Both the position numbers and the translations under genes were made by a program. Shown piece by piece: positions 1 to 11,591 of a stretch of DNA of 64,000 nt (position 1 is the stretch's first letter; each line of letters starts with the position of its first letter). Under the pieces are notes generated by a model. The model searched no databases and was not told the origin of the DNA. It saw nothing but the letters and a program-made list of their open reading frames with translations. Source of the stretch: Blastomussa wellsi (lineage: Eukaryota > Cnidaria > Anthozoa > Scleractinia > Plerogyridae); the NCBI GenBank assembly GCA_947652115.1, contig OX393570.1, positions 11,884,570-11,948,569 of the forward strand. Reading direction: 5' to 3'.

Positions 1-1495
1 GGACATCTAATTAGTGGTTAATGTCATCGGTATGGAATTTTCGACAATAAACCGCAGACGTCGGTCTTGTGAAATGCCGCTCGGGCCGGGAGCGAAGACG
101 ACGGCTGTATTCGCAGGCTAAGGACTGTTTTGCTTTTCGCTCACAAAAGTTCCTGGCATGATAAGAGCTGCAGCATGATATCCATTCCAAAGCAGGCATT
201 TCAATGTTCAAACGGCAACCTCGATTCAAAAGTGTTGATTTCATTATAGCTCATTGTCTCTGGCTTCATGGAGTTCACTAGCCAGGCTTGTCAAATGCAG
301 ACTTTTGAAAGCGTATCCGAAATCAGAAACGTTCATCAGTATTCATTCAGCCGGTCATCAGCCAACATGCAATCATTTTCAGAAGTCAGACTACACATTA
401 GAGCTATAGTGTAAGTTGCATCATGTCAAATTCCTGCTGAGACTTGCAAATAAACACAAGCTCTTGCTTAATGGCACAAAAACGAAAGTCTGTTCACTCG
501 AAAGCCGAAGGGGGAAAAATTCGGAAAAAATGATAAGCAAATCTTATAACTGACTGCTATTTTACTTGAAAAAGCAACTGGAAAGCAGACAGGCTTTTCA
601 GCGTTATTCCCCTTTTATGGTATTGTGATTCAGCAAAAATTGCACTATGTTGAAGTGTGACATTCAGATACATAATACACAATACTCGGCCGTGAATAAG
701 GTCAAACTTTGCAATCCTCTAAGACAAGAAGTCATCTTTGGTCTTTGTGTCATACCGCTTGAAACAAAATGTATATTTCACACTAAACAGATAGCAAACT
801 AGTCTTAAACGAGACCTTAAAATTCAAAATAAATGACAACTAACAAGAAATGGCTAGATCCATCCGCCAATTTAAAAGGAATTAACATGGAAACGTGTGG
901 GAATGTTTTTGCAAGGTGAACAAATTCCGTGAATGACATGGTGCTCTTTATTTATCAACGTTACATGTCCAAACATGTTTCGGCCTGCCTGGCTTCACGG
1001 TTCGCTGACGTAATACCTTTTTTAGTGTATTTAGTATTTCCTTCGAATCCAACGCTTCGATAAAACCAAAAGAAAATGTACTTTATGTACAATAAAGCTT
1101 TTGGCGAATAAATATCACACATTACGTGATTCAAAGTCCAGGTCACAATTTGGCCGAGTGGAGGTCTGGTCGCCGACAAGAAAAAAATAAATAAAAATAC
1201 ACCCTGCCCCGAGCTAGACCCGCATGAGCCTACAGCCGTGCGGCTAACAATCATGATTGAACATTGATTTTAGCATATTTAAATTCATTTCAATATACTT
1301 GTACCTTGAAGAGGTAGAAATGGTGATCCACACTTTCTGCTTGTTTTTCTTGGAGTCCTGTTGATAAATTGGTCAAGGCCAATATTCTAAACATATAAAT
1401 GCAATGTGTGCAAGTGCAATATTTCTGGAGGGAAAAAGTTATGGTACTTACTTGGTTGTTTCCCTTGGGGTGGGCAAATTTTTGTTTTTTGAACG
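1..1495. other. No supported gene; repeat-like edge
   Basis: I find no convincing exon here. The first 240 bases are richer in GC than what follows and are open on the minus strand, but the translation shows no recognisable domain and the segment resembles dispersed repeat sequence. The rest is AT-rich with only short chance ORFs. It may be intron or intergenic DNA of the minus-strand gene whose exons lie further right. Confidence 0.4.
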
Positions 1496-1938
1496 GCAAA
1501 TGCTTGTTTTAACTGTCTGCCATTACCAGATTCTACTTCAGTCGAGTTGCATTGAGAGAGCTGGATCGAGAGAGAAAATGACGTCATATACTCACTAGTT
1601 CAATTTTTTACTGTGTGAACCCAGCTAATTTGGTATGCAGAGCAGCAACTTGCTCCTAAAAGCTTGTGCTGCATACTACTGAGCTGGGTTCACACATTGC
1701 AAAAATAAACTAGTGAGTATATGATGTCATTTTCTCTCTCAATCCAGCTCTCTTAAAGTGCCACTACGATGAAATTTTCGATATCCATTTTTTTACATTT
1801 TCGTTAATAGTACGACTAAGTCGTACTATTAACGAAAATGTAAAAAAATGAATATCAAAAATTTCATAGTAGTAGCACTTTAATGCAACTCGACTGAAGT
1901 CGAATCTGGTAATGGTGGACAGTTTAAACAAGAATTTG
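1496..1938. repeat. Nested fold-back repeat
   Basis: Two inverted repeats sit one inside the other. The outer arms are about 1496-1553 and 1882-1938. The inner arms are about 1552-1625 and 1682-1754, with a small palindrome (GTATGCAG/CTGCATAC) in the loop. A separate TTAA-flanked palindrome has been inserted into the right side, splitting the outer arm from the inner one. The whole would fold into one long hairpin. It is probably a MITE-type element with a later insertion. Confidence 0.8.
1753..1883. mobile_element. Palindromic MITE flanked by TTAA
   Basis: This is an almost perfect palindrome centred near 1818 (GACTAAGTC). Both outer ends read AGTGC followed by related sequence, and each is flanked by TTAA (1753-1756 and 1880-1883). 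TTAA target duplications are characteristic of the piggyBac superfamily, so this is probably a non-autonomous derivative. It has no coding capacity. Its end resembles that of the larger element at 3.8-5.5 kb, suggesting a common source of transposase. Confidence 0.7.
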
Positions 1939-1980
1939 TCGTCCAAAAACGAACCTATTTCGACTTATTTCAGGCACAAT

Positions 1981-2158
1981 AATAGGCCATTTCCGAGTTC
2001 GCTTGTGCCTCGATTTCAAGGCGAGTCTAAGTGCAAAGTCTTTGTAATGAAAATGAGTTGTCATTCATATGGAAAGCAAAACTAATTACCATTACAAAAC
2101 TTTCGCACTTAGACTCGCTTTGAAATAGAGGCCCAAGGGAACTCGGAAATGGCCTATT
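1981..2158. mobile_element. Palindromic MITE
   Basis: The ends AATAGGCCATTTCCGAGTTC and its inverted match (GAACTCGGAAATGGCCTATT) bound a 178-bp near-palindrome. A second conserved block, GCGAGTCTAAGTGC, is also mirrored near the middle. There is no ORF. The superfamily cannot be assigned because no target duplication is clear. Confidence 0.75.
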
Positions 2159-2159
2159 G

Positions 2160-3779
2160 GCATGGTGCATTCTTGCCAAACATAAGATCGGAATCGAAAG
2201 AGATCAAGAACAACATTTTTTCATCATAGTGCCACTTCAATTAAAATGAATTTCAGATTAAAATGATCTCGAACAAGATTGATGTGTAATTTCCTTTGAT
2301 CCAGACGTATTACCATAATCCTTAAACTGAGAAAAGACAAATTCATGCTATTTTGAAATCAATTTGACCTGAAATTAATTTGAAACTACAACAAACATAG
2401 CAGCGAGTATTAATGGCAAGAATTGTTGATAAATGGAAACTGTGAACATGTTTATCATGATAAAAGAGATATAGGCAATAGTACCATTTGTGAGCAGCAT
2501 AGTTTTTACACGCTTGTAAGCCAAGGCAATCACAAATAACGTGCTATAATTATTTCTCTCAACTAGTTTCGCCCAAGATTGTAGGTTAGTCACCGTCTTC
2601 GCCTGCACTCACTTTTCTTTTTAGGTCATTTTTTGTATCGAAAAACCTTCTTTTAGTTTTGTGCAATGTTTTAATTATTTCAGGTCATTTAATTTAGTGT
2701 TATCCTTTCCTCAGGGACTTGTGCTGCTGCATTAGATGAGGAATACGTTTCCCCCTTTTTTTTGGCCACTTCTAAAGGGTGGCTTTTTAGTGGTTTTCGT
2801 ATCTGGTGTAGAACAGGTTCTGTTGTTTTCAAAATGGCCAATAGTTGTTATTTCGAAGTTCCTGATGGTAATACACTGTGCATCAGACGACTGACTGATG
2901 CATCCTAGTCAGAATATCTCATTTTGATTTAATCAAAGCTCGCTCAATTGCCATTTGCCTAAAACATTTGGTCACCTAAAATCAATCATAGTTATGTACA
3001 CATGTAGATTTAGAGTGCTTTCTTGACTTTTAATAATAATATTTATTACTTTATTCAAGTTTTCTGAATGTTAACCGAGTCCTAGTGATGAGTCTGGCAA
3101 AGCACGTTTCAATTAAATTTAATTACATTATAGTTACATGAAGTGTGCAAGTTCTACTACACCACGATATGGAAAAACAATCATTTGCGAGCAAAAGTAG
3201 CTCTAGAATACTCAAAACACTGATGTCAACATGAAAGCACACCTTTCTTTCCACTAGCATTGCATTTTAAGACATTTTATGACACTTTCTGCTTGGGTAT
3301 GCACAAAAGTCAAATTCCTTTTCTTATCTTTTTTTGCTGCCGATGTCGACCTTCCACTAGGTTTACTTTCAATTCAAACAAATTTCCAAGTTGCACCAAC
3401 GAAAAGGGAAATTCCTAACATCGAGTAGTCAAGGATAGAAGAAGGGAAGCAAATTTCTAAGCATTGTGTATACATTTTAAGTTCAACTGACCCAATGACT
3501 CAGCTTTCTGTATCAAGTTTTAGTGATGTCAAAGATGATGGCATCACTAAAGAGGAACAAAGGCCAACATTCATCACAGCTGGTTTTGGTCAGCACAGGT
3601 GTCCTCTAAAAACTTGTCATGGATATTGGAGGACGTTGGAATTACATGTTCTGAATGGATTGTGTTTACAACAACACGAGCTGCTCAGGACTGGGAGTCT
3701 AATTATGATAATTTGTAACGTTCCATCACACAGGACAAAAGGCTGAGAGCAATGGCGAGTGCTAAAAAATACAAAACAA
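2160..3779. other. No supported gene
   Basis: This stretch is AT-rich. A plus-strand ORF at 3495-3746 (83 codons) and a minus-strand one at 2375-2608 (77 codons) are open, but neither has a recognisable domain, clear splice borders or a convincing context. The most likely status is intron of the minus-strand gene or old repeat. Confidence 0.4.
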
Positions 3780-4104
3780 TTAAAGTGCCTATGAAACCTT
3801 ATTTGAAAGGCATTTCAAAATGATGAAGAATGGTATTTTCCTTTCCGCGATATCGTCTCTTGCTCCAGAGATATTCAAGTTTTTGTATTATGCAAATTAG
3901 ATGACTGATGGCGTCACAAGGTTGACAGAAAATGGGCTAAAAACACAAAATCGAGAACATCTCTGTAAATAATGGGGCAAGGCAATTGAAACTTGGCACC
4001 TGTGTTGCACCCTAAGAAATACACCAGATGATGCATATGTTGATGTTGCTATGACAACAATCTTGGTTCCAGTCTCTTTCCTCTTTGGGCCTAAGGGCCT
4101 AAGT

Positions 4105-4425
4105 TTTTTAATTCACTTGACAACAAGATCATCAACTCTCAATCCCTCTCCTCTTTTAAGAAAAAACTGAAGATTAAATTATTGAGTAAGTAGGAAAACA
4201 GTTTATAAATCTTTCCATCTTCGACTTTTCGCCTTCTTTTCTTCTATTAATGTGAAACAGCTCTAGCTCATAGTTCGAGGAGGCCTAACCTCTCATAAGC
4301 TCCTATAGTTTCTGTTAGGTCTCCTCGCCACTTCTTTTTTTTTCTCTCTCTTCTTTTCCTATATTTTTGTAATTAGTGTGGCAAATAAAAAATAAATAAA
4401 AATAAATAAATCAAATATTACCATT
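4105..4425 (+). pseudogene. 3' end of a LINE (CR1/L2-like) remnant
   Basis: A short plus-strand reading frame of the form SLSSFKKKLK-LL, ending in a stop near 4185, resembles the extreme C-terminus of CR1/L2-type LINE polyproteins, which typically end with such a basic amphipathic stretch. It is followed by an untranslated tail and a run of AAATAAA units (4383-4412), as at the 3' end of a LINE insertion. It lies inside the TTAA-flanked element. Only the tail of the LINE is here, so the family assignment is tentative. Confidence 0.5.
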
Positions 4426-4499
4426 AGTAACTAGATAACGAGAAATATCTGGTTTATTTGAAACATACACAATGTCAACAATGCACTAGGTCTCCTTAA

Positions 4500-5155
4500 T
4501 AGCGGAGCTCCGGTGTCCCAAAATGCCACAGAGCAGAGTCCCATACCTATAGAAATAGGAGAACCAAGCACGCATACAAAGTACAAACTGGAGAACCATG
4601 CCTTTCATTTCTCATGGTCAAAATGGCAAGCGGCACGACTAGCGGGTGCATGCAAAATACATACGTCCATATGACGTCGCCCCAAATGTCAATATGGCTG
4701 CCATAGTCCAGAGAGTTTGACCGGGTTAACATTTTTACAGGTTACCATGAGCTTACATCTTTGCCATGTTATGGTCAATTGACGGCTGTCAAAAGAAGGT
4801 ATCCACTAACCAGTATCACATGACCAGATCCCGGGCTCAGATTTAGAACTCATTGAGGAAACGGTTTTTTAAGTTGACCGCTGACCAGGTATTGTTTTCC
4901 ATTGATTGTGGGCTCAGCTCCGATGTATTGCTTCTTCTGCATTTTTTAATTTTTCATGGTCATTCTCAGCGGAAATTCTGCAATTGGAGTTGACGTCTTT
5001 AGTTATTCGTATTTATTTCAGCTCTGGAATTTTTTTGAGTAGTTGCGCACACTAGTACTTTTAATGAAAGCAATTTCAGAAATTATTAAGAATCAACAAA
5101 AACACAGAGCTCCGCTTTTAGGCTTGGCTAAATCTATATATTAACCTTTAGCGAG
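4500..5155. repeat. Dispersed repeat, copy 1 (with 35.6-36.3 kb)
   Basis: The segment is similar along its length and in the same orientation to 35580-36285. Both copies contain TTATGGTCAATTGAC, then CTGACCAGGTA, and end near AATCTATATATTAACC. The left edge TAGCGGAGCTCCGG and the right edge AGAGCTCCGCTTTTAG are partly inverted, suggesting a DNA element with short TIRs. There is no ORF. It is nested in the TTAA-flanked element. Confidence 0.6.
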
Positions 5156-5713
5156 GGCATGTTTGGTAAAGATCAAATGCAAGAATTATCATTCCTGCAT
5201 AAAAGAGATTGGTACCAAGACTGTTGCCATAGCGATATACACCATCTGATGTATCTGGTGTATTTCTTAGGATACAACATGGGTGCCAATTTTCAACTCC
5301 ATTGCTATATTATTTGCAGGGATATTCTCGATTTTGTGTTTTTTAGCCTTTTTCTGTCAACCTTGTGACATCATCAGACATCTAATTTGCATAATACAAA
5401 AACTTGAATATCTCTGGAACGGAAAAAGATATCACAGAAAGGAAAATGCAATTCTTCATCCTTTTGAAATGTCTTTCAAATAAAGTTAACTTGTTTTACA
5501 TTTCATAGGCACTTTAAAGAAGTATATTCTCATGAATGTTTCATTTGAGGTCAGCTTTGGTAATCCACTTTGTGCATACTCTTTAAATAAAATACATACG
5601 TAATGAGAGAAAGGCTACTGTATGACCTTCAAATGAATCCAAACAATCTTCAAGTCTCTATAAAATTAGCAGTTTCATTGGCATTGTACTAAAACTCTTC
5701 AAGGACTTCCTAC

Positions 5714-5764
5714 CTGTCTCTGCTCTCCATTACAGTACAAGTGCAATTTAGGGCATGTCCTATG
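5714..5764 (-). CDS. Candidate exon of the unidentified minus-strand gene
   Basis: This is a 51-nt open segment with an AG acceptor (GACACCAG, weak pyrimidine tract) and a good donor (CAG/GTAGGA). It is phase 0 in and phase 0 out, which matches the phase-0 exit of the exon at 5987-6059. It encodes 17 residues (HRTCPKLHLY...). It is tentatively the next exon downstream. No domain is recognisable, and the weak acceptor keeps confidence low. Confidence 0.35.
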
Positions 5765-5986
5765 CTGGTGTCACTTAAATCATGTAGTCTCTTTTACACT
5801 TGGTAATAGGGTAGGCAACCCTACATCTGACAGCCATAAAAGTCCCCATTAATTCTATTTGGGGCAAAACTACAATTTCTATTCATAGCTAACTTAACAA
5901 AGGATAGAGAGTATTTGCAAGAACAGCTAACCTGTAAGAGTTTAAAGTTAACTTTACAGAAGGATACTAATAATCAACTTTCTAAC

Positions 5987-6059
5987 TTGCTCCATCTTGG
6001 AAGGTGTAATCAATGGTTCCTTGGCAACGATGTCATCAAGCAAGATATCCACATCAGTT
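5987..6059 (-). CDS. Exon of an unidentified minus-strand host gene
   Basis: This is a 73-nt open segment. The acceptor is TGTTTGTTCACACAG; the donor is GTTAGA, which is weak. It encodes 24 residues rich in acidic and hydrophobic positions (TDVDILLDDIVAKEP...), unlike the surrounding AT-rich DNA. It begins with one base of a split codon and so fits the exon at 28588-28660, which ends with two bases; the joined codon is threonine. The intron between them would be about 22.5 kb and contains most of the mobile elements of the left half. I do not recognise the protein. Confidence 0.55.
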
Positions 6060-8176
6060 CTGTGTGAACAAACAGAAGCCAACTTTGCACATTATTCAGT
6101 GCACGCTGGTTGAAATATTAATTTGCACAATTGATTTTCTTTACAGACTTCATAAATTATTAATACATAAGATTGATTCCTACTGAATTGACCAAAGGAC
6201 ATTCATGCACAAATTTTCTAGAGAATAGATTCTTTTAATTTGTACAGGGGTCAGATGAGTTACTTGTGTCTGAAATGCAAAGAAGTGGGGGTCATCGACT
6301 TAGTTTCCGATATAAAGCAATTGTATAAAATTTACCCTGATTTTTTTTGACAAATTGGCAGATGTAGTTCAGCACGGTCAGCTAACAATCTACATGTAAC
6401 TCATTTTGTAGAACTACATCTGCTGTGTGAATAATCCCTAGTATTGCTATCCTTTTTACAACACTTAACCCTTGAAAGAGACATTTGAGACTGTCATACA
6501 GCAAAACGAAAAGCTCAAAAAGCGGAATTTAAATGTGCAGGGGGGGCAAAAAACTCAAACTAATCAACAATCTTTAACAAAAGTGATCCGCTAAAAAAAG
6601 CGGTCACCAACCATTTAAGATTGAAAAGTGCAAGGGAAGTTAACACACAGGCTACCAGCCTTCTATGTGTTTGCATGATTACACATTCAAGTTTGAGACT
6701 TGTTGCGCTTTCCAATGGTTTTGCTTGTCCTTTACACCACGTTTTGCTTTACTTTTTCCTACAATACATGTATATATCTTTGGAAATAAAATACACAATT
6801 AACAGTTGCAAATTTCCACAAGTCAATATGCCAATAATTTATTGTTCACTTTACTGCAAACAAATGTAGACAAAAGAGTGAGCACTAAGTTAACACCCAG
6901 CATTTGAAGTTCACTTGAGTCGGTTCAGTCGGAAACTCTCAACTTCTGGACGCTCTTGTGTGGGAGTATTTTTAAGCATTCATTTGTGTTTCTTATCTAT
7001 TTCATTGACAAATGAATTCACAATGCGTTGGTATCACGTTCTGGGAACTTTCAGTTTTGAAATGTAAGAAGGAATTCAAAATATTTTCCCTGCAAAAGGA
7101 AAATGGTAAGCAAAGGTGATGTTGATAAATGAGCTTAACAATCACTGCTCTGTGCCTATTATTGTGCACAAAATGCTCCAACAGACTCACCAATATGAAT
7201 TCAGATGAAATTTTAGCAGGGAAAGCAGCCCATAATATTTTTGGGCGATTTTTTCAATGCATAAAAAACTTTGAAACTGTGGAAAAATTCGCAAAGTTTT
7301 CCAATTACAATCCATTTCAATCCTCGTCATCTATGACAGCATACAAGAATCAATAGTTTCAATATAGCACCATAGTCCTCGACAACAAAATTAGACCATT
7401 ATTATTAGGTTTTCCCTTGTTGCATCAACAGTTCAATACCCTTTAACAGTGTGACAATGCCCCTTTAAGTTCTCTGGGTAATTCCCAGCGAGAGAGCTTG
7501 CTTGCAGACCAAGAGTGGGTTTCAATGAGGCAATAGTATATTCCCACAGGAAATCATATCTTCAGAATTTGCATATTGTTGAAGATCAAAAGAGTCATTT
7601 TGTAGAGACTTCTTGAAATGAAACCAAAGTCTTGAATGAAGTGAATACCGATAATCGAATGATAAGAAAATAAAAGGCTAAACTACCTGAAGAGAAGAAA
7701 GAGAATCGTGATGGTGATGATGGTTCGCATTTTTATGAGTGGTACTATAAACACTAGGGATAGTTCTCACTAACATTGCCCCCGCTTTTTATTGGTCATG
7801 GTTTGTATCTGATTGATCATGTCTCTTTTCACTGGTGTATTTTCACAGCCATTTTTGGAAATATCACCTTATGCTGTTTTGAATCACTCTGCTTTGGCTA
7901 ATTTGTTATCTTTTTTCTATTCTTTGACTGATTCTTTTCTTTGACTGTCATCTCTTTCGGGGTTGGACTGGATGAAAGGGTTAATATTGGACAACTGAAG
8001 ATTCCTGGTCTTTTACACTCCAAGATAGTAAACTATCATGTACAATAAAAAATTATTTGATGTGAATTCCCCTTCGTCTACTAAATTTCTGTGACACATT
8101 CTCTTTCATCTTGTACCTGCTCATTTAGTTTCTAACCCAATTTTGTATTGTCAGTACTGAAATAAGGGGTATGTTT
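6060..8176. other. Probable intron; no gene seen
   Basis: AT-rich sequence lies between exons of the minus-strand gene. A small inverted repeat (GCAGATGTAGTTC near 6359 and its complement near 6432) is the only clear structure. Short ORFs at 6621, 7002 and 7129 show no domain or splice support. Confidence 0.4.
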
Positions 8177-8300
8177 ACCTCAGTGTAAGAACCTGTGACA
8201 TTTCTTTGTAGCTACTGTTTTTCTCTTTTATACCATTTGGAGTTCCATGTTCCCTTGTTTGTTCTGTGAGTTTCAAAATTAATAGGTTCTTACATTGAGG
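8177..8300. mobile_element. Short MITE with inverted ends
   Basis: The ends CCTCAGTGTAAGAACCT and AGGTTCTTACATTGAGG are inverted copies about 125 bp apart. The same end sequence (GGTGTAAAAACCTGTGA) bounds the segment at 61131-61270, so this is a repeated family. It is non-coding. Confidence 0.6.
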
Positions 8301-8532
8301 ATGAGCAGAAATAAGTATTATTACAAACCTGAAAGAACATTGGGCCACGTGTTCACCAGGAATTGTGTACAAAGTGAGGTGCCAAGACTGCTCCACTATA
8401 TGCCCCAAACAAAGGTCGATTGGACCTCCTATATGCATTGTCACAGTTCAAGTTGTGGAGGAAGGAAGTTGAAAGAATAATAGGCGGTCCTCTGGCATCA
8501 AGATCAGATCGAGTAAAGATAAATCATATATA

Positions 8533-9592
8533 CCATAGTTTTTCGGTTATAAGGCGCACTCGGCTATAAGACGCACCCCCAACTTGGCAAAGTAGTTATG
8601 CCACATTCCCAAACTGAAAATTATGTGAAAGTACTTAGTTATAAGACGCACCTAGAATCCAGAGTTCAAATAGACTTGTGTGTTGATGAATTAAAGGGTC
8701 ATGTGCAATTGTCTTTGCACAAACACGTGAACTTCATTTTTTAACAACAAACAAAAGTGGAAAAATCACACATTTAATGATATATGCAAATGGCTCCACC
8801 AATTCAGTGAGTTACGAATCATGAGTTATCAATGTGAGTTAATGTTCACGTGAGTTACAAATAAACATAACATGCATACACCTCAATACAGACGAAACGC
8901 CAATACAGTTCGAGCTGCCGCCACTGAACCTTGCAGTTTACCAGGATGCGGCGCCGATAAGCAGAGTTTCAAAGTTGTGGTGAAAGTGTCAAAGCAAACG
9001 GCGAGAACATTTCGCCAAAGGTCATATTCAAAGGCATTTGATAGCTGAAGATCAACGTGCATGGGATCTTTTCGATATGCGAAGCAAACAAATAATTTCT
9101 CGGAAACGAGGTTCAAATTTTATTGTTGACGTATCGTATTACTGAGCATGTGCTCATATGCAAATTTTAATTTGTTTGGTTTTCACTGTGCAGTCGATCG
9201 TTGCTCGATACATTGCAGCCCTTCAAGTGGAGTTATTCATCACAATCTTGTTACACTATAGACCAGAAAGCTCTTCTCGTGTGGAATTCCTTCAGTGGAC
9301 ATTTGACGGACACTGTGACGAGGCGAAATGAGTTCGACACGGATTGTGATAAGGAAGACCAGCTGCCATCTTTGTTCAAGATAAATGGTACTTTTCGGAA
9401 CCACATCAACGGCTCTTTTCAGAACCACCCCGGTTCTTTTTCAGAACCATCAAATCTAACCAATGTGAATTGTCTTTTATTTGTCTCGTTTTAATTATAA
9501 TTCAGATAAAATTGTGATCTTTGGAGTAACTTGCAACAGAGAAACAATTTTCTTGGGAAACAACCGTGCGCCTTATAACCGAAAAACTACGG
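8533..9592. mobile_element. TA-flanked TIR element, non-autonomous
   Basis: The left end (CCATAGTTTTTCGGTTATAA...) and the inverted right end differ at one of the first 27 positions, and each is flanked by TA (8531-8532 and 9593-9594). TA duplication fits the Tc1/mariner/pogo group. Inside, TTATAAGACGCACC-type motifs are repeated near the left end. No transposase frame is recognisable. The right end lies about 12 bp from the first readable codon of the gypsy remnant. Confidence 0.75.
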
Positions 9593-9604
9593 TACATCTA
9601 GGCC

Positions 9605-10481
9605 GGTGCTCATGCTGAATCTCTCATTGAGGCAAGGCTCAATGAAGATCCAGAGCTAAGGATCACGACACGAACAGAGCTCCTTGATCAACTAGCAAAG
9701 TGCCTCACATGCTCTACCCTCTTTAGAGAAAAGCGAGAAGAATTCTACACTGCTTGACAGAAAATTGACGAAAACACGACCAGTTACTACTCTCGACTCC
9801 AAGATTTGTATCGGCAAGCTGAGTTTCCAGAGAATACTAACTTTCTCGTTGTAGACAAGCTTATACATGGTTGCATAAGTAAAGAATGCAAATGAACTAA
9901 TGGCGAAAGGAAAATAAGTATCTGTTAAAGATTGTTTGAAGCTGTAGAAGCCACAATAAAAAAGTTTGAAGAATCCAGTGATACTCAAGTTGTTGAGTAT
10001 GCTCAAGACCCTACTAAGAAATTGCCATCCAGGCCTAAGTCAAAACCAGATGGCAAGAGGTCAGGAGGAAAGAAATCCTGTATCTGGTGCAACAGAGATG
10101 CCCATCCCCACGACAAGTGCCCAGCCAAAGATGCAACATGCACATTCTGTGGCAAACAAGGACACATTGAACGACCCTGCCTCCGAAAGAAAGGGATAGA
10201 CAAAGGTAAGAAGTTCAAGCACCAACTTGCTGTAGGCGTCGACCCTGACGAGGACAGCAGTGAATATGAGTGTAACTTTGACTTAAGTATTGTATCCATA
10301 CATGCTGTGGACAATCAAAAGTCATGTGAAGTATTCGCACCAGTATTGTTTCACTCAAAAGGCGACAGCAGTCCATCCTATGAGATCAGAGGCAAAGTTG
10401 ACACTGGTGCCATGGTATCCTGCATGCCAACTTCCATGCTTTCAAAAGTCAGGCTCTCCAAGAAAGATCTAAAACCAAGCA
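9605..10481 (+). pseudogene. Ty3/gypsy gag and protease remnant
   Basis: This is a decayed gag region with in-frame stops near 9755 and 9895, then an open frame from about 9932. It contains two CCHC zinc knuckles (CX2CX4HX4C, around residues 50-64 and 70-83 of the frame starting at 9932) and an aspartic protease motif VDTGA near residue 156. Gag would package element RNA and the protease would cut the polyprotein. The protease stops shortly after its active site, where sequence jumps directly to RNase H, so the reverse transcriptase is missing. The stops mean it cannot act autonomously. Confidence 0.8.
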
Positions 10482-10487
10482 GCACCA

Positions 10488-10712
10488 GTGCCACCAGCCA
10501 TCAAGCCAGCCATCATCGAGACTGATGACTCTTTAAAAGGTATTGGTGCAGTCCTGATCCAAGACAGCAAACCCATGTGTTTTCTCAGCAAGGCACTCAC
10601 ACCTGCTGAGGCTAATTACACCAACAATGAACGGGAAGTGTTGGCTATCCTATTTGCTTGCGAAAAGCTGCATCGATATACGTTTGGGCTAAAGATACAC
10701 TCAAATCAGTGA
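10488..10712 (+). pseudogene. Ty3/gypsy RNase H fragment
   Basis: The open frame carries the start of the Ty3/gypsy RNase H domain: ETDDSLKGIGAVLIQ (first catalytic Asp kept), then FLSKALTPAE, NEREVLAI (catalytic Glu kept) and LHRYTFG. Immediately after this the frame is lost and sequence resumes in the C-terminal tail of pol, so the end of RNase H and the whole integrase are absent. Family membership is secure from these motifs; the fragment is non-functional. Confidence 0.85.
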
Positions 10713-10714
10713 CA

Positions 10715-11287
10715 CATTACCACAACCTGCTGAACTGTTCTACAGTATGAAGCCAACTCCACTAACGGATCAGCAAAAGGTCAACATCAATGACACACGT
10801 TCAGCGCATCTGAAACCCTTGAAGCATGACAAGAACGTCTACCTTCTTAATCAGCCTATCTGGTTCACAGATGATAATTCAGATGAGTGGAAACCAGGGT
10901 ACATTGATTCAAATGATACCTCGCCAGATATTCAACGAAAAGAGTGACAGGTGGCTCAGGCGAAATAAGCGTGACATCAAACCGCGTCACACTACCCTTG
11001 CACAACAGCGACCCCAGCCACCGGTCCCTGTAAGATTTACAACAAATCTACCAGATCATGATCCAACACCAGCTGATCCTCCAGCAGTTTCAGCAAGAGC
11101 TTCAAAAGACACACCATGCACCATGGAACAAACATCACCTGTCAGCAGCCATGAAAAAGAATTGCACAAGAAATCAAGTGATGAAACAGCCAAAGCTAAA
11201 CCAGCGGATTCAACACCGCAACTAACAAGATCACGATCTGGATGGGTAATCAAGCCACCAACAAACCCAGACTTTGTATACAATTGA
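10715..11287 (+). pseudogene. Ty3/gypsy pol C-terminal tail
   Basis: Two overlapping frames (10747-10947 and 10826-11287) together look like the region after the integrase in gypsy polyproteins: a segment beginning LPQPAELFYS, a basic-hydrophobic part with WKPGYI, then RWLRRNKRDIKPR followed by a Pro/Thr/Ser-rich tail. A frame change lies near 10930. The stop at 11285-11287 ends the polyprotein. This tail normally sits beside the integrase, which is deleted here. Confidence 0.65.
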
Positions 11288-11485
11288 GATCAACGTTAAG
11301 GAATTCAAACTTCAACTGCTTGCTAAGGCGACGATGATCTCCTTATGTTGAAGTTTAAAGATTGATTTGTTGAGTTATTTTGCATGCTAATACTTCGGTT
11401 CTAAAACCGTCTCAAAGGGTCTAAGTGTATTTTGTGTTGGACATTTCGTGGCTTATTATATACATGTTGGACTGACCTATGGAGA

Positions 11486-11591
11486 TGTCATGTGTTATTA
11501 CACAAGGTATTGTGAGAGAACCTCATGCTCAGTAGCCATGTTGGCTTTCTGTATTAAAGTCAAGAGTTTGTTCTATCTGTCTTAGTTTCTC
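11486..11591 (+). repeat. Possible gypsy 3' LTR
   Basis: After the pol stop comes about 200 bp of non-coding DNA, a purine-rich CTATGGAGA tract, then TGTCATGTGTTATTAC to TTAGTTTCTCA, starting TG and ending CA, about 106 bp long. The position fits a short 3' LTR. No second copy is visible upstream, where the TA-flanked element sits, so the call is inferred from position and ends only. Confidence 0.4.

Larger units (their letters stand above)
3780..5517. mobile_element. TTAA-flanked element with TIRs of about 300 bp
   Basis: The ends read TTAAAGTGCCTATGAAA at 3780 and the inverted form at 5517. Similarity continues inward for roughly 300 bp on each side, to about 4085 on the left and from about 5175 on the right. 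TTAA on both sides points to the piggyBac superfamily (family knowledge). No transposase is present, and the centre is filled by a LINE 3' end and a second dispersed repeat, so it is a non-autonomous copy with nested insertions. Confidence 0.75.

Noticed and set aside
10003..10314. Minus-strand ORF opposite the gypsy zinc knuckles
   Set aside because: It is the shadow of the gag frame, which has clear CCHC motifs on the plus strand.
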